From: Pelagirhabdus alkalitolerans
GTDB lineage: Bacteria; Bacillota; Bacilli; Bacillales; Amphibacillaceae
DNA length: 64,000 nt
Direction: 5' to 3'
NCBI RefSeq assembly: GCF_900096905.1
Contig: NZ_FMYI01000008.1
Location: 1 to 64,000 of the forward strand
The position numbers and the translations under genes were made by a program. Below are positions 14,249 through 24,134 of the stretch, in pieces (the stretch's first letter is position 1; every line of letters starts with the position of its first letter). Below the pieces are notes generated by a model. It was not told the origin of the DNA. It saw nothing but the letters and a program-made list of their open reading frames with translations, and did not search any database.

Positions 14249-15391
14249 TTAATATGTTCTAACGGGTAAGATCAATTGTAATATTTGGTCATTTTCATTT
14301 GGTTTAATAATGAACGGGCGCATAGCACCTGTAAAATCAATTTTAACATAATCTTCTTGAATAATCTTTAATGCATCAATCATGTACTTCGCACTAAATG
14401 AGATTTTAAGATCTTCTCCGTTAATTGAATCCGTCGTTACTTCTTCTGTAACCTGTCCAACTTCTGGAGTATTGCTACTAATTTCTAAACGATCATTCGC
14501 TTTTGTTTCTAACTTAACCACGTTATTTCGATTTTCTTTTGCTAATAAAGAAGCACGATCAATGGCCTCACGCAATTCTTTTGTTTTCGTTAGTACAGTC
14601 GTTTTACTTTGTTCAGGAATTAAGCGTGATGTTTCTGGATAATTGCCATCAAGTAATCGAGATAAAAAGTATAAATGTTTTGTTTGGAAAAGAATTTGAT
14701 TTTCCGTGACGCTAATGGTGATCTCATCTTCATTATCATCAATAATCTTATTAAGTTCAGCTAAACTTTTACCTGGAATCACGACATTGTTAAAAGAAAG
14801 CTGTGATTGGTCATTTTCTAATGGGATTTTGCGCGATGCTAAACGGTGAGAGTCCGTTGCAACAAAATGCATATGTTGATCATCAATGCGCATGTTAACA
14901 CCAGTTAGGATCGGTCGCGTCTCGACTGTTGAGACAGCAAAGACGGTTTGACGAATTAATTCTTTTAATAAATCATTCTTTAGTTCAAAACTATTATCTG
15001 TATGCATGACAGGAAGCTGTGGGTATTCCATCGCATCTTGACCATTCAAATGGAATTCAGAACCTCCAGAAGTGATCGTCACTTGGAATTTTTCATCCGT
15101 TGTAATTTCAAGTGTTTTTAAAGGAAGTTTACGAATAATGTCTGGAAAATATTTTGATTGAACAACGACACTACCTGGTGTGATTTCTTCTACATTCATA
15201 ATGCCGTCTTCTTCTTTAGGAATAAAAGATTCGATCGATACATCTGAATCACTACCTGTTAATTTAATACCTTCAGGGGTTGCTTCAATTTTTATGCCTG
15301 TAAGTATTGGGATCGTAACGCGTGAAGAAATAGCTTTCATCACATGTTGAATACTTTCCATTAATAAATCGCGTTGAATGACAAATTTCAT
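14249..15391 (-). CDS. dnaN: DNA polymerase III sliding clamp (beta subunit)
   Basis: A 380-residue protein with three beta-clamp domains that dimerises as a ring around DNA and tethers polymerases. The N-terminus MKFVIQRDLLMESIQHVMKA, the middle RPILTGVNMRI segment and the C-terminus NDQILQLILPVRTY are characteristic. The ATG at 15391 follows a TAGGAGG site. It lies 186 bp downstream of dnaA, and the gap contains the unwinding part of oriC. It is probably co-transcribed from dnaA. Confidence 0.98.
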   Translation of the reverse strand: MKFVIQRDLLMESIQHVMKAISSRVTIPILTGIKIEATPEGIKLTGSDSDVSIESFIPKEEDGIMNVEEITPGSVVVQSKYFPDIIRKLPLKTLEITTDEKFQVTITSGGSEFHLNGQDAMEYPQLPVMHTDNSFELKNDLLKELIRQTVFAVSTVETRPILTGVNMRIDDQHMHFVATDSHRLASRKIPLENDQSQLSFNNVVIPGKSLAELNKIIDDNEDEITISVTENQILFQTKHLYFLSRLLDGNYPETSRLIPEQSKTTVLTKTKELREAIDRASLLAKENRNNVVKLETKANDRLEISSNTPEVGQVTEEVTTDSINGEDLKISFSAKYMIDALKIIQEDYVKIDFTGAMRPFIIKPNENDQILQLILPVRTY

Positions 15392-15445
15392 AACTAAAAA
15401 TCCTCCTAAGGGAAGTCTATTATATATATATTATTAATAAAAAAA

Positions 15446-15568
15446 TAGTAGTAATAGTAATAGGGCGTGTGGATATGTGGATAAGCGTGTATAATACTTG
15501 AAACTATTAAGTTATCCACTTGTTGATAGAATGTGAGTATTGCGTTTTATTTATACACATTATACACA
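15446..15568 (-). other. oriC: oriC, dnaA-dnaN part: DnaA boxes, DnaA-trios and unwinding element
   Basis: Read in the dnaA direction: near-consensus boxes TTATACACA (plus strand) lie at 15551-15559 and 15560-15568, and TTATCCACT (plus strand) at 15512-15520. Then come a perfect TTATCCACA box (minus, 15484-15476) and an adjoining ATATCCACA box (15476-15468). A short GC-rich GCCC spacer follows, then six DnaA-trios, seen on the plus strand as TAG TAG TAA TAG TAA TAG at 15446-15463. An A/T-only stretch at about 15420-15445 comes last. In B. subtilis this order is the basal unwinding system where DnaA loads onto single strand. Confidence 0.9.
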
Positions 15569-15577
15569 ACCTATTTT

Positions 15578-16930
15578 TTATAAACTTTTTAATTGTTCCT
15601 TGATCGCATCAATTTCATGACTAAGTGATGGATCTTCTGCCATCATATTTGTGATTTTCTCATGAGCGTGAATAACGGTTGTATGATCACGACCACCGAA
15701 TTCTTCACCAATTTTAGGAAGAGAAAAATCCGTCAATTCTCTTGAGAGATACATGGCGATTTGACGAGGAAATGCAATTGATTTAGTTCGTTTTTTAGCA
15801 GCAAATTCTTCAAGTTTAATACTGTACTTTTCTGCAATAATTTCTTGAATCCCGCCAATTGTAATCTTTTTCGGTCGAGAGTTTGGAATAATATCTTTTA
15901 ACGCTTCAGCAGCAAGTGACGCATCGATATCTTCATTAATGAGTGATGAATAGGCAACAACACGAATTAAGGCGCCTTCTAATTCACGAATATTCGTATC
16001 AATTTGATTCGCAATATATAACATAACCTCATTTGGAATGTCGAGAGCTTCTGCTTTAGCTTTCTTTCTTAAAATGGCAATTCGTGTTTCCAAATCAGGT
16101 GGCGTAATATCTGTGATTAATCCCCATTCAAAGCGAGATCGTAAGCGATCTTCTAATGTTGGAATTTCTTTAGGTGGTCTGTCACTTGAGATAATAATTT
16201 GTTTACTTTCTTCATGAAGTGTATTGAATGTATGGAAAAATTCTTCTTGTGTTTGTTCTTTTCCAGCTAAAAATTGAATATCATCAATTAAAAGCACATC
16301 AACATTTCGATACTTACTTCTAAAGTTTTCAGCTTTATTATCACGAATTGAATTAATAAATTCATTCGTAAATTTTTCACTTGATAAGTAAAGAACTTTT
16401 GCGCTTGGATTGTGGTCAAGTACATAATGACCAATCGCATGCATTAAGTGTGTCTTACCTAAGCCAACACCACCGTATATAAATAATGGATTGTAAGCTT
16501 TAGCAGGTGCTTCTGCAACAGCAAGTGAAGCTGCATGAGCAAAGCGATTTCCTGATCCAATAACAAATGTATTAAACGTATATTTATCGTTAAGCATTGT
16601 TTTCGTTTGATCAAGTTGATCGTTTTCTTTTACAGTATGCTTTTTAGGTGGTTGGTTAGGTTCTGTATCAATTGATTCTTCTGTTTCTGGAATCACAAAT
16701 TTTGTTTTCAATTTCGCCCCGGTGACGTCATAAATTGCTTCAGAGATGAGCTGGCTATACCGGTTTTCTAACCAATCACGAGCAAACTCTGTTGGCGCTG
16801 TAATGATGAGTGTATCATCTTTAATCCGATCTGCTTTGGTACTTTTTAGCCATGTATCAAAGCTTGGCTTACTTACTTTTTCTTTAATAGCAGCCAAAGT
16901 ACTATCCCAGAGTTCTTCTATATTCTCCAT
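15578..16930 (-). CDS. dnaA: Chromosomal replication initiator DnaA
   Basis: A 450-residue AAA+ initiator that binds DnaA boxes, melts oriC and loads the helicase. Domain I is residues 1-85, followed by a linker of about 30 residues. The AAA+ core has Walker [10 protein letters not shown] and Walker [11 protein letters not shown]. The C-terminal helix-turn-helix ends in the DnaA signature [15 protein letters not shown]. The ATG at 16930 has AAAGGGG 9 nt upstream. Many DnaA boxes lie in its own upstream region, so autoregulation is likely. A terminator-like hairpin stands about 55 bp upstream of the start. Confidence 0.98.
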   Translation of the reverse strand: MENIEELWDSTLAAIKEKVSKPSFDTWLKSTKADRIKDDTLIITAPTEFARDWLENRYSQLISEAIYDVTGAKLKTKFVIPETEESIDTEPNQPPKKHTVKENDQLDQTKTMLNDKYTFNTFVIGSGNRFAHAASLAVAEAPAKAYNPLFIYGGVGLGKTHLMHAIGHYVLDHNPSAKVLYLSSEKFTNEFINSIRDNKAENFRSKYRNVDVLLIDDIQFLAGKEQTQEEFFHTFNTLHEESKQIIISSDRPPKEIPTLEDRLRSRFEWGLITDITPPDLETRIAILRKKAKAEALDIPNEVMLYIANQIDTNIRELEGALIRVVAYSSLINEDIDASLAAEALKDIIPNSRPKKITIGGIQEIIAEKYSIKLEEFAAKKRTKSIAFPRQIAMYLSRELTDFSLPKIGEEFGGRDHTTVIHAHEKITNMMAEDPSLSHEIDAIKEQLKSL

Positions 16931-16982
16931 TAATAAGCCCCTTTCTATAAGTAATGGGTTATAAATTGTTCAATTTAGACAT

Positions 16983-17029
16983 AAAAAACCTCTCGCAATC
17001 TATAAAATTTAGGATAGATCGAAAGGTTT
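16983..17029 (-). promoter_or_regulatory. Terminator-like hairpin in the dnaA leader
   Basis: On the minus strand the 5' arm AAACCTTTCGATCTAT pairs with ATAGATTGCGAGAGGTTT, leaving a small bulge, and six T follow. It stands between oriC and the dnaA ribosome site. It looks like an intrinsic terminator that would attenuate or insulate dnaA transcription. I see no antiterminator alternative. Confidence 0.55.
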
Positions 17030-17043
17030 GTCATTTAAAGGTC

Positions 17044-17381
17044 TGTGGATATATGAAATAGGAGCATGTAAGTTTATAAGACATCTATTCATTTTATACA
17101 CAACCTTGTGGGTAAGTAGGTACACAAACATGTGAATAAATGTCCACAGGTTATCCACCGGTTGTGGATAGAAGTAAAGCGTCCATTTATTTTTAGTCAG
17201 TTAAACACAGTTATAGTATCAGAAAAACAGAAGGAATGCAAGGTGATTCGACAGTTATCCACATATTCATATCGATGTGGTCTCTTTTCATCCACAATAC
17301 TAGAATTTGTGGTTATTTTGTCGATAAATGGTGTGGATAGAAAAAAAGAAGAGAAAATCTAAACACATGTGTTGTGGATAA
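17044..17381. other. oriC: oriC, upstream DnaA-box cluster
   Basis: Perfect TTATCCACA boxes lie at 17255-17263 (plus) and 17373-17381 (minus). Boxes with one mismatch lie at 17044-17052, 17107-17115, 17131-17139, 17163-17171 and 17332-17340 (minus) and at 17151-17159 and 17288-17296 (plus). This dense cluster between dnaA and rpmH is the usual upstream half of a bipartite Bacillales origin. The two arms of the chromosome diverge here: genes to the left are on the minus strand and those to the right on the plus strand. There is no convincing gene in 16931-17508. Confidence 0.92.
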
Positions 17382-17423
17382 GCTATGTAGACCTTAGAGT
17401 TTTATATGATCTTCAAGTAATGG

Positions 17424-17452
17424 TTGACATACAACGAGGATATTCTTATAAT
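17424..17452 (+). promoter_or_regulatory. Consensus SigA promoter of rpmH
   Basis: An exact TTGACA (17424-17429) and exact TATAAT (17447-17452) are separated by 17 bp, 57 bp upstream of the rpmH start codon. It should be a very strong vegetative promoter. Confidence 0.92.
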
Positions 17453-17508
17453 GAGTAAGACTGTCTAATAATAGTTATTTTGAATTCCTCAGGGAGGTGT
17501 CATATAGA

Positions 17509-17643
17509 ATGAAACGTACATTCCAACCGAACAATCGTAAGCATAAAAAAGTACACGGTTTCCGTGCGCGCATGAGTTCAAAAAATGGACGTAATGTGTT
17601 AGCTCGTCGCCGTAAAAAAGGTAGAAAAGTATTATCAGCATAG
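17509..17643 (+). CDS. rpmH: 50S ribosomal protein L34
   Basis: A 44-residue, very basic large-subunit protein beginning [18 protein letters not shown] and ending GRKVLSA, a sequence almost invariant across bacteria. The ATG at 17509 follows a GGGAGGTG ribosome site by 9 nt. It is the first gene on the rightward replication arm, directly next to oriC, followed by rnpA, as in nearly all Firmicutes. A hairpin terminator follows the stop codon. Confidence 0.98.
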   Translation: MKRTFQPNNRKHKKVHGFRARMSSKNGRNVLARRRKKGRKVLSA

Positions 17644-17673
17644 GCCACTGAGATCATGTCAGTGGTCTTTTTC
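17644..17673 (+). terminator. Rho-independent terminator after rpmH
   Basis: The arms CCACTGA and TCAGTGG around a short loop, followed by TCTTTTT, immediately after the rpmH stop codon. It probably lets only part of the transcription continue into rnpA. Confidence 0.75.
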
Positions 17674-17688
17674 CCTTTTTAGAGCACA

Positions 17689-17740
17689 ATAAAGATCGTC
17701 ATCATGTTTTTAACTCATCCATGTGGCGATCTTTATTTTT
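17689..17740 (+). terminator. Second hairpin between rpmH and rnpA
   Basis: The arms ATAAAGATCG (from 17690) and CGATCTTTAT, followed by five T, form a second terminator-like hairpin with a loop of about 26 nt. Together with the preceding hairpin it would lower rnpA expression relative to rpmH. Confidence 0.6.
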
Positions 17741-17784
17741 ACGTATAGAAGTAAAATGTATGAAAGATGCGAGGAGGCAATGGT

Positions 17785-18147
17785 ATGAGAAAAAGTTACC
17801 GATTGAAAAAAGATGATGAATTCCAAAGAGTGTTCAAGAAAGGGAAATCATTTGCTAATCGACAACTTGTTTTGTATTATTTGCCTTGTGAGGATCAGAC
17901 TCATTTTAGGTTTGGTTTGTCTGTTTCTAAACGCGTAGGAAATGCTGTCGTTAGAAATCGAATTAAACGCTACATTAGACAAGCCTTTTTAGAATTAGAG
18001 CCTGATGTGAAACCATCTTATGATTTTATCGTCATTGCTAGAATGCCGACAAAAGACATGGACTTTCATCAAGTCAAAAAAAGCTTAACTCATCTATTAT
18101 ATAAATCTAATTTATTGCAATCTAAAAATCGTCAAAATAGGAAATAA
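17785..18147 (+). CDS. rnpA: Ribonuclease P protein component
   Basis: A 120-residue basic protein subunit of RNase P that helps the catalytic RNA bind precursor tRNAs and mature their 5' ends. [20 protein letters not shown] and the RNR signature ([17 protein letters not shown]) are diagnostic. The ATG at 17785 was chosen because GAGGAGG lies 7 nt upstream; an in-frame start at 17767 would place that site inside the gene. It is followed by yidC as in the conserved rpmH-rnpA-yidC-jag cluster. Confidence 0.97.
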   Translation: MRKSYRLKKDDEFQRVFKKGKSFANRQLVLYYLPCEDQTHFRFGLSVSKRVGNAVVRNRIKRYIRQAFLELEPDVKPSYDFIVIARMPTKDMDFHQVKKSLTHLLYKSNLLQSKNRQNRK

Positions 18148-18253
18148 TCGATTTAAATAAGTTTATCAAGATTGTAGTAATCCACACAACTTAGTGATAG
18201 AATAATTTATGAGTTTTTCATATAGATGTGAATGCAAGTTAAGGAGGAAAATC

Positions 18254-19027
18254 ATGCGTAAAAAGGTCTTAATGATCACGGCCTTACTAGGTTTAGTGTT
18301 ATTACTTTCAGGTTGTGGCGATCTTGAAGCACCGATCACCGCTGAATCTGATGGCATTTGGGATTCGTACTTTGTCTATCCATTATCATGGTTGATTGTA
18401 ACAGTATCTGATTTCTTTGCAGGTAATTTCGGGTTAGCGATTATCGTGGTCACGTTAGTTATTCGTTTACTATTAGTTCCATTAAACGTTAAACAACTAA
18501 AAAGTTCAAAAGCAATGCAAGAGGTTCAACCACAATTACAAGAAATTCGTCAAAAATATAGTTCAAAAGATGCTCAAACGCAACAAAAACTACAAGAAGA
18601 GACGATGAAGTTATTCCAAGCTAATAATGTGAATCCAATGGCAGGGTGTTTGCCGATGTTTGTACAAATGCCAATTTTAATTGGTTTGTACCATGCGATC
18701 ATGCGTACACCAGGATTACAAGATGGGAGCTTCTTATGGTTTGAATTATCAACACGAGATCCATACTTTGTTTTACCAGTCGTTGCTGCAGGTGCAACAT
18801 TCTTACAGCAGAAATTAACGATGGCAGGAACAAGTACATCTCAAGCGGCAGGAAATCCGCAAATGACCATGATGCTTTATATGATGCCAATTATGATTGG
18901 TGTTATGTCGATGTTCTTCCCTTCAGCCTTAGCACTTTACTGGGTTGTCGGTAACGTATTTATGGTACTTCAAACAATCTTTATTAGAAAGCCGTTTAAA
19001 TTCCAACAAACTTCGGGAGGAAATTAA
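18254..19027 (+). CDS. yidC: Membrane protein insertase YidC (SpoIIIJ-type)
   Basis: A 257-residue lipoprotein insertase that folds proteins into the membrane. SpoIIIJ in B. subtilis is also needed for SigG activity in the forespore. The signal peptide has the lipobox LLLSGC. The conserved core has about five membrane segments and the groove Arg (VIRLLLVPLNVKQLKSSKAM), then the cytoplasmic hairpin QEIRQKYSSKDAQTQQKL. The ATG at 18254 (MRKKVLMIT) follows AAGGAGG, whereas the upstream in-frame ATG at 18209 lacks a ribosome site. It lies just upstream of jag, its usual partner. Confidence 0.97.
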   Translation: MRKKVLMITALLGLVLLLSGCGDLEAPITAESDGIWDSYFVYPLSWLIVTVSDFFAGNFGLAIIVVTLVIRLLLVPLNVKQLKSSKAMQEVQPQLQEIRQKYSSKDAQTQQKLQEETMKLFQANNVNPMAGCLPMFVQMPILIGLYHAIMRTPGLQDGSFLWFELSTRDPYFVLPVVAAGATFLQQKLTMAGTSTSQAAGNPQMTMMLYMMPIMIGVMSMFFPSALALYWVVGNVFMVLQTIFIRKPFKFQQTSGGN

Positions 19028-19029
19028 TC

Positions 19030-19650
19030 GTGAAACAGGTAACCGCTTCTGGACAGACAACAACCGATGCGGTCCAAACAGCGCTGGAGCAACTAAACAC
19101 CACTGAGGACCAAGTCAGTATTGAAATCATTGATGAAGGTAAAAAAGGTATGTTTGGCATTTTTGGTGCTAAGCGTGCCATTGTGAAAGTAACGATTAAA
19201 GAAGATCCAATTGAAGAAGCAACGGCGTATTTAAAACAAATCGCTCGTCAGTTTTCTGAAGATGTTTCCGTTACAGTTAAGCAGTCCAATAAGTCCGTTT
19301 CATTTGATTTATCAGGTGAGAAAATTGCCATGATTATTGGTAAAAGAGGACAAACGTTAAATGCGTTACAACATCTTGTGCAAGTGATGTTAAATCGTAA
19401 AGCAAATGATCATTACCGTATTGTTGTTGATGCCGAAGGGTATCGAAAGAGACGCCAAGATACACTCGAACAATTGGCGAATCGCTTAGCTGATAAAGCT
19501 ATTAAAATTAAAAAACATGTCACATTAGAACCGATGCCTTCCTATGAACGGAAGATCATTCACAGTATTTTATCGAATAACAGTAAGATCGAGACGTATT
19601 CTGACGGTGCAGAACCTCATCGACACGTCGTGATTAAACCTGTTGATTAA
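19030..19650 (+). CDS. jag: RNA-binding protein Jag/KhpB
   Basis: A 206-residue RNA-binding protein with three domains: the Jag N-terminal domain (about 1-50, including DEGKKGMFGIFGAKRA), a KH domain with the nucleic-acid loop MIIGKRGQTLNALQ, and a C-terminal R3H domain (NRLADKAIKIK..MPSYERKIIHSIL). It pairs functionally with YidC/SpoIIIJ and with KhpA in controlling cell elongation and division in related species. The start is GTG at 19030, with GGGAGG 9 nt upstream. It begins 2 bp after the yidC stop, so it is translationally coupled. A strong terminator follows. Confidence 0.95.
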   Translation: MKQVTASGQTTTDAVQTALEQLNTTEDQVSIEIIDEGKKGMFGIFGAKRAIVKVTIKEDPIEEATAYLKQIARQFSEDVSVTVKQSNKSVSFDLSGEKIAMIIGKRGQTLNALQHLVQVMLNRKANDHYRIVVDAEGYRKRRQDTLEQLANRLADKAIKIKKHVTLEPMPSYERKIIHSILSNNSKIETYSDGAEPHRHVVIKPVD

Positions 19651-19659
19651 TGTTGTCAT

Positions 19660-19694
19660 AAGCCTTCCTTTCATATAAGGGAAGGCTTTTTTTA
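19660..19694 (+). terminator. Rho-independent terminator after jag
   Basis: The arms AAGCCTTCC and GGAAGGCTT with a short A/T loop, followed by a run of seven T within 50 bp of the jag stop. Confidence 0.9.
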
Positions 19695-19734
19695 TTTGCA
19701 TTTTTTATAAAGAAAGATTAGATTTAATTTTTAG

Positions 19735-19855
19735 TTATCCACATGTTGGTTTTAAAGGAATTATGTTTTCCACTGTGGATAGTTAAATGCGTTTCAATTG
19801 ATTAAAAAATATGATATTCTATTAAGTTAGTGACAGCTATAAAAAATTATCCACA
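19735..19855. promoter_or_regulatory. DnaA-box cluster upstream of mnmE
   Basis: Two perfect TTATCCACA boxes at 19735-19743 and 19847-19855 (plus strand) and a one-mismatch box at 19774-19782 (minus strand) lie in the 250-bp jag-mnmE gap, 47 bp or more before the mnmE start. The gap also contains a weak promoter-like TTGATT-16-TATTAA (19798-19825) between the boxes. The arrangement suggests DnaA binding that regulates mnmE or titrates DnaA. Confidence 0.75.
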
Positions 19856-19902
19856 TGTTAATAAATAAATGAGTCACACTAAGTGATGGAGGTGTTTTTA
19901 CA

Positions 19903-21282
19903 GTGTTAGATTTTGATACGATTGCAGCCATTTCAACGCCTCTTGGAGAAGGGGCGATTGCCATTGTTCGTTTAAGCGGTACTGAAGCCGTTTCAATTGC
20001 GAATCGCTTATATGATGGGCGCGATTTGGATGTAGTTGATTCACATACCATGCATTATGGTCGAGTGATCGATCCAAATACAGAGGAAATGATTGAAGAA
20101 GTTATGGTGAGCGTGATGCGAGCTCCCAAAACGTTTACAAGAGAAGATGTTGTTGAAATTAATTGCCACGGCGGTTTAGCTTCAGTTAACCGTTTGTTAG
20201 AACTCACACTCGAACTCGGTGCCCGATTAGCTGAACCAGGTGAATTCACAAAGCGTGCTTTCTTAAATGGACGCATTGATTTATCACAGGCAGAAGCGGT
20301 AATGGATTTAATTCGTGCCAAAACAGATAAGGCAATGAATGTTGCGGTTAAACAATTAGATGGGAAGTTATCAAAATTAATTGAGCGCCTCCGTCAAGAT
20401 TTAATTGAAACCGTCGCTCAAGTCGAAGTTAATATCGATTATCCAGAGTATGATGATGTTGAAGATATGACAAAAGAGTTAATGCTCTCTCGAACGAAAT
20501 CTGTATATCAAGAGATCGAACGATTACTGGAAATGGCCAAACAAGGTAAAATTTTACGTGAAGGCATTTCAACAGCTATAATAGGACGTCCAAATGTCGG
20601 AAAATCATCATTAATGAATGCATTAGTGCAAGAAAATAAAGCCATTGTGACAGAAATTCCTGGCACGACCCGTGATGTCATTGAAGAGTATGTCAATGTA
20701 AGAGGTGTTCCATTACGGTTAGTTGATACAGCTGGTATTCGTGATACAGAAGATATTGTTGAAAAGATCGGTGTTGAACGGTCACGACAAGTACTAAAAG
20801 AAGCCGATCTTATTTTACTTGTGTTAAACCATAATGAACGACTAACTGATCAAGACCGTCAATTGTTTGATTTGGTATCTGATTTAGGATTAATTGTGCT
20901 GATCAATAAGACAGACCTCGATCAACAACTTGATTACGATGAAGTCTATCAATTGAGTCAAGGGCATCCTGTTATTACAACTTCCTTAATTGAAGAAGCA
21001 GGGATCGATCATTTAGAAGAAGCGATTGCCAATACATTCTTTGATGGGCAAATTGAAGCGGATGATTTAAGTTATGTCTCAAATGTAAGACATATTCAAT
21101 TATTAAAACAAGCCCTCGGTAGTTTAGAAGATGCAACTTCAGCGATCCATGATGATATGCCAATGGATTTAATTCAGATTGATGTAACAAGAACGTGGGA
21201 ATTACTCGGTGAGATTATTGGTGACACAGTCGAAGATAGTTTGATTGATCAATTATTTTCACAGTTTTGTTTAGGAAAATAA
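19903..21282 (+). CDS. mnmE: tRNA modification GTPase MnmE (TrmE/ThdF)
   Basis: A 459-residue K+-dependent GTPase that, with MnmG, installs the (carboxymethyl)aminomethyl group on wobble U34 of certain tRNAs. The N-terminal tetrahydrofolate-binding dimerisation domain (1-120), central helical domain, inserted G domain with [12 protein letters not shown], the TTRD switch and DTAGI, and the C-terminal CLGK tail with its essential Cys are all visible. The start is GTG at 19903, 8 nt after GGAGGTG. mnmG starts 25 bp downstream, so both subunits are co-expressed. Confidence 0.97.
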   Translation: MLDFDTIAAISTPLGEGAIAIVRLSGTEAVSIANRLYDGRDLDVVDSHTMHYGRVIDPNTEEMIEEVMVSVMRAPKTFTREDVVEINCHGGLASVNRLLELTLELGARLAEPGEFTKRAFLNGRIDLSQAEAVMDLIRAKTDKAMNVAVKQLDGKLSKLIERLRQDLIETVAQVEVNIDYPEYDDVEDMTKELMLSRTKSVYQEIERLLEMAKQGKILREGISTAIIGRPNVGKSSLMNALVQENKAIVTEIPGTTRDVIEEYVNVRGVPLRLVDTAGIRDTEDIVEKIGVERSRQVLKEADLILLVLNHNERLTDQDRQLFDLVSDLGLIVLINKTDLDQQLDYDEVYQLSQGHPVITTSLIEEAGIDHLEEAIANTFFDGQIEADDLSYVSNVRHIQLLKQALGSLEDATSAIHDDMPMDLIQIDVTRTWELLGEIIGDTVEDSLIDQLFSQFCLGK

Positions 21283-21307
21283 ATAGGGGATAAGGAGATC
21301 GATAATT

Positions 21308-23200
21308 ATGTATGATGCAGGTCATTTTGATGTGATCGTGATTGGTGCTGGTCACGCAGGGGTTGAAGCAGCAAATGCTAGTGCAAGACGCGGCGCTAAA
21401 ACGTTAATGCTCACATTAAATTTAGATATGATTGCGTTTATGCCATGTAATCCATCAATTGGTGGACCAGCAAAAGGGGTTGTGGTCAGAGAAGTTGATG
21501 CATTAGGTGGCTTAATGGGTAAAGTGATTGATAAAACATACATTCAAATGCGTATGTTAAACACAGGGAAAGGTCCAGCTGTTAGAGCATTACGTGCTCA
21601 AGCAGACAAGCCTTTGTATATCCAAGAAATGAAATATCAGCTTGAACGATTAGAAGATCTCACGATGAGACAAGCAATGGTTGAATCGCTAATTGTTGAA
21701 GACGGTGTCTGTAAAGGAGTTGTAACCGAAACAAAAGCGGCTTACTATGCCGATTCTGTTATTATTACGACCGGGACATTTATGAGAGGTAGCGTCATCA
21801 TTGGCGATATTCAATATGAAAGTGGCCCTAATAATCAAAGACCATCTGTTAAATTATCAGAACAACTTGAAGAATTAGGTTTTGATTTAGTTCGTTTTAA
21901 AACAGGAACACCACCGCGTGTTAATTCAAATACGATTGATTATTCAAAAACAGAAATTCAACCAGGAGACGAAAAGCCAAGCCATTTCTCTTATGAAACG
22001 ACAGAAGCGATTCTCGATCAAATTCCTTGTTGGTTAACGTATACAAATGAGACAACTCATCAAATTATTGATGATAATTTAGGACTCTCAGCCATGTATT
22101 CAGGTATGATTAAAGGAACAGGTCCACGTTATTGTCCGTCTATTGAAGACAAAGTGGTACGTTTCCATGATAAACCGCGTCATCAAATCTTCTTAGAGCC
22201 AGAGGGACGTCAAACAGAAGAAGTTTACGTACAAGGATTATCAACGTCGCTACCTGAATATGTTCAACGTGACATGTTGCGGTCGATTCCAGGCTTAGAA
22301 GAAACCGAAATTATGCGAGCGGGCTATGCGATTGAGTATGATTCAGTCGTGCCAACGCAACTTTGGCCAACACTTGAAGTCAAGGATATCCCTGGTTTAT
22401 TTACAGCCGGACAAATTAATGGAACATCGGGCTATGAAGAAGCAGCAGGACAAGGGTTAATGGCTGGTATCAACGCTGCGAGTCGAGCAAAACAAACTGA
22501 GCCATTGATGCTTGACCGTTCTCAAGCTTATATCGGCGTTATGATTGATGATTTAGTCACGAAAGGAACGAATGAACCATACAGATTGCTTACATCTCGT
22601 GCTGAATACCGACTTTTACTGCGTCATGATAATGCAGATATTCGTTTAACAGAGATCGGTTATCAGTATGGATTAATTGATCAAGCTCGCTATGATCGTT
22701 TCCAGGAAAAATTAGCATTAATAGAAAAAGAAACGAAACGATTAGCAAAACAAACCATTAAACCATCTGATGAGTTAAACGATTTACTAGCTTCTGTAGG
22801 TGGTACACCGTTAAAAGAGCCTACAAAAGCGCTTGATTTAATGAAACGACCAGAAGTAGGGTATTCTATAGTTCATCAATTAACACCGGCTGATGACACC
22901 TTGCCTCAAGACGTGATCGAACAAGTGGAAATTCAAACGAAATATAAAGGCTATATTGAGAAATCAAATCAACAAGTCGATCGGATGAAGAAAATGGATG
23001 AAAAAGTAATTCCAGATCGAATCGATTATGATGCGATCAGTGGTATTGCAACAGAAGCTAAACAAAAGCTCAAAAAAGTGCGCCCATTATCTGTCGGACA
23101 AGCCTCTCGTATTTCTGGTGTTAATCCATCTGACATATCGATTTTACTGGTTTACATTGAGCAAGGGCAAATTGCCAAAACATCAGAAAACGCAGAATGA
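21308..23200 (+). CDS. mnmG: tRNA uridine-34 modification enzyme MnmG (GidA)
   Basis: A 630-residue FAD-dependent partner of MnmE in modifying U34 of tRNA. The Rossmann fingerprint is [21 protein letters not shown] near the N-terminus, with [13 protein letters not shown] and [17 protein letters not shown] stretches typical of the GidA family. The C-terminal helical domain binds MnmE and tRNA. The ATG at 21308 follows an AAGGAGATC site. The gene order mnmE-mnmG-rsmG is standard. Confidence 0.97.
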   Translation: MYDAGHFDVIVIGAGHAGVEAANASARRGAKTLMLTLNLDMIAFMPCNPSIGGPAKGVVVREVDALGGLMGKVIDKTYIQMRMLNTGKGPAVRALRAQADKPLYIQEMKYQLERLEDLTMRQAMVESLIVEDGVCKGVVTETKAAYYADSVIITTGTFMRGSVIIGDIQYESGPNNQRPSVKLSEQLEELGFDLVRFKTGTPPRVNSNTIDYSKTEIQPGDEKPSHFSYETTEAILDQIPCWLTYTNETTHQIIDDNLGLSAMYSGMIKGTGPRYCPSIEDKVVRFHDKPRHQIFLEPEGRQTEEVYVQGLSTSLPEYVQRDMLRSIPGLEETEIMRAGYAIEYDSVVPTQLWPTLEVKDIPGLFTAGQINGTSGYEEAAGQGLMAGINAASRAKQTEPLMLDRSQAYIGVMIDDLVTKGTNEPYRLLTSRAEYRLLLRHDNADIRLTEIGYQYGLIDQARYDRFQEKLALIEKETKRLAKQTIKPSDELNDLLASVGGTPLKEPTKALDLMKRPEVGYSIVHQLTPADDTLPQDVIEQVEIQTKYKGYIEKSNQQVDRMKKMDEKVIPDRIDYDAISGIATEAKQKLKKVRPLSVGQASRISGVNPSDISILLVYIEQGQIAKTSENAE

Positions 23201-23230
23201 ATCGATTAACAAGGAAGGGTGGTTCATGCC

Positions 23231-23947
23231 ATGAATGAAGACAGATTTTTTAATGCTTTAAAAGATCAAGGCATTGAATTAACAACGGAGCAAATGAATC
23301 AGTTTAATATGTATTATGAAACGCTTGTTGAATGGAATGAAAAGATGAATTTAACGGCGATTACAGATCGAAAAGATGTTTATTTAAAACACTTTTATGA
23401 TTCAATTACAGCAAGTTTTTATGTTGATTTTAATAAAGAGTTATCAATCTGTGATGTTGGAGCGGGTGCAGGGTTTCCCAGCATTCCGCTTAAGATTTGC
23501 TTTCCTCATTTAAAGGTGACAATTGTCGATTCATTAAAAAAACGAATGACATTTTTAAATGAATTAGCCAATCGATTAGGACTAACGGATGTCGCATTTT
23601 ATCATGATCGCGCTGAATTATTTGGTAAAAATAAACAATTCAGACACAGTTTTGACTTGGTGATGGCTAGAGCCGTAGCTAAAATGTCTGTCTTAAGTGA
23701 ACTGTGCCTTCCATTAGTTAAAACGGGTGGCTTGTTTGTCGCAATGAAAGGACCTAATGCCGAGTTAGAATTAAAAGAAGCTGAAAATGCGATTGAATTG
23801 TTAGGCGCGGAAGTTGATCAACTGGTCACATTTGATTTACCAGATAAACAAGGTGAGCGAAATATTGTTACCATTAACAAGCTAAGACAGACGCCTAAAG
23901 CTTATCCTAGAAAACCAGGAACACCGAATAAAAACCCTTTAACATAA
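23231..23947 (+). CDS. rsmG: 16S rRNA (guanine-527-N7)-methyltransferase RsmG
   Basis: A 238-residue SAM-dependent methyltransferase that modifies G527 of 16S rRNA; its loss gives low-level streptomycin resistance in bacteria. The motif I glycine loop is [15 protein letters not shown], and [20 protein letters not shown] and FVAMKGPN are family stretches. The ATG at 23231 (MNEDRFF) was chosen because AAGGAAGGGTGG lies 8 nt upstream; an in-frame GTG at 23219 would overlap that site. It ends the mnmE-mnmG-rsmG run. Confidence 0.96.
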   Translation: MNEDRFFNALKDQGIELTTEQMNQFNMYYETLVEWNEKMNLTAITDRKDVYLKHFYDSITASFYVDFNKELSICDVGAGAGFPSIPLKICFPHLKVTIVDSLKKRMTFLNELANRLGLTDVAFYHDRAELFGKNKQFRHSFDLVMARAVAKMSVLSELCLPLVKTGGLFVAMKGPNAELELKEAENAIELLGAEVDQLVTFDLPDKQGERNIVTINKLRQTPKAYPRKPGTPNKNPLT

Positions 23948-24073
23948 TCGGACTCATGATCTATCCATTTATTTTTTTAGTCAATATTTACGAATTTAAA
24001 GGATAATATGATAGAATAGTAGAAGTATGTTAATTGAATGAAATGGATTCGATAATTTTTTGCGCAGTTAAAA

Positions 24074-24089
24074 TGTTTCACGTGAAACA
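24074..24089. other. parS: parS site 1
   Basis: The exact sequence TGTTTCACGTGAAACA, the ParB/Spo0J nucleation site of Firmicutes, lies within a 28-bp perfect palindrome (24068-24095). It is in the noc upstream region, about 1.9 kb from spo0J. Confidence 0.97.
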
Positions 24090-24134
24090 TTTTAAGATCC
24101 CGATAAATTTAAGGGTTTGCAAGAAAAGGTGGTG

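Noticed and set aside
17132..17362. An open frame of 76 codons on the plus strand between dnaA and rpmH
   Set aside because: It lies over the DnaA-box cluster, has no ribosome site, and its sequence is dictated by repeated box motifs.
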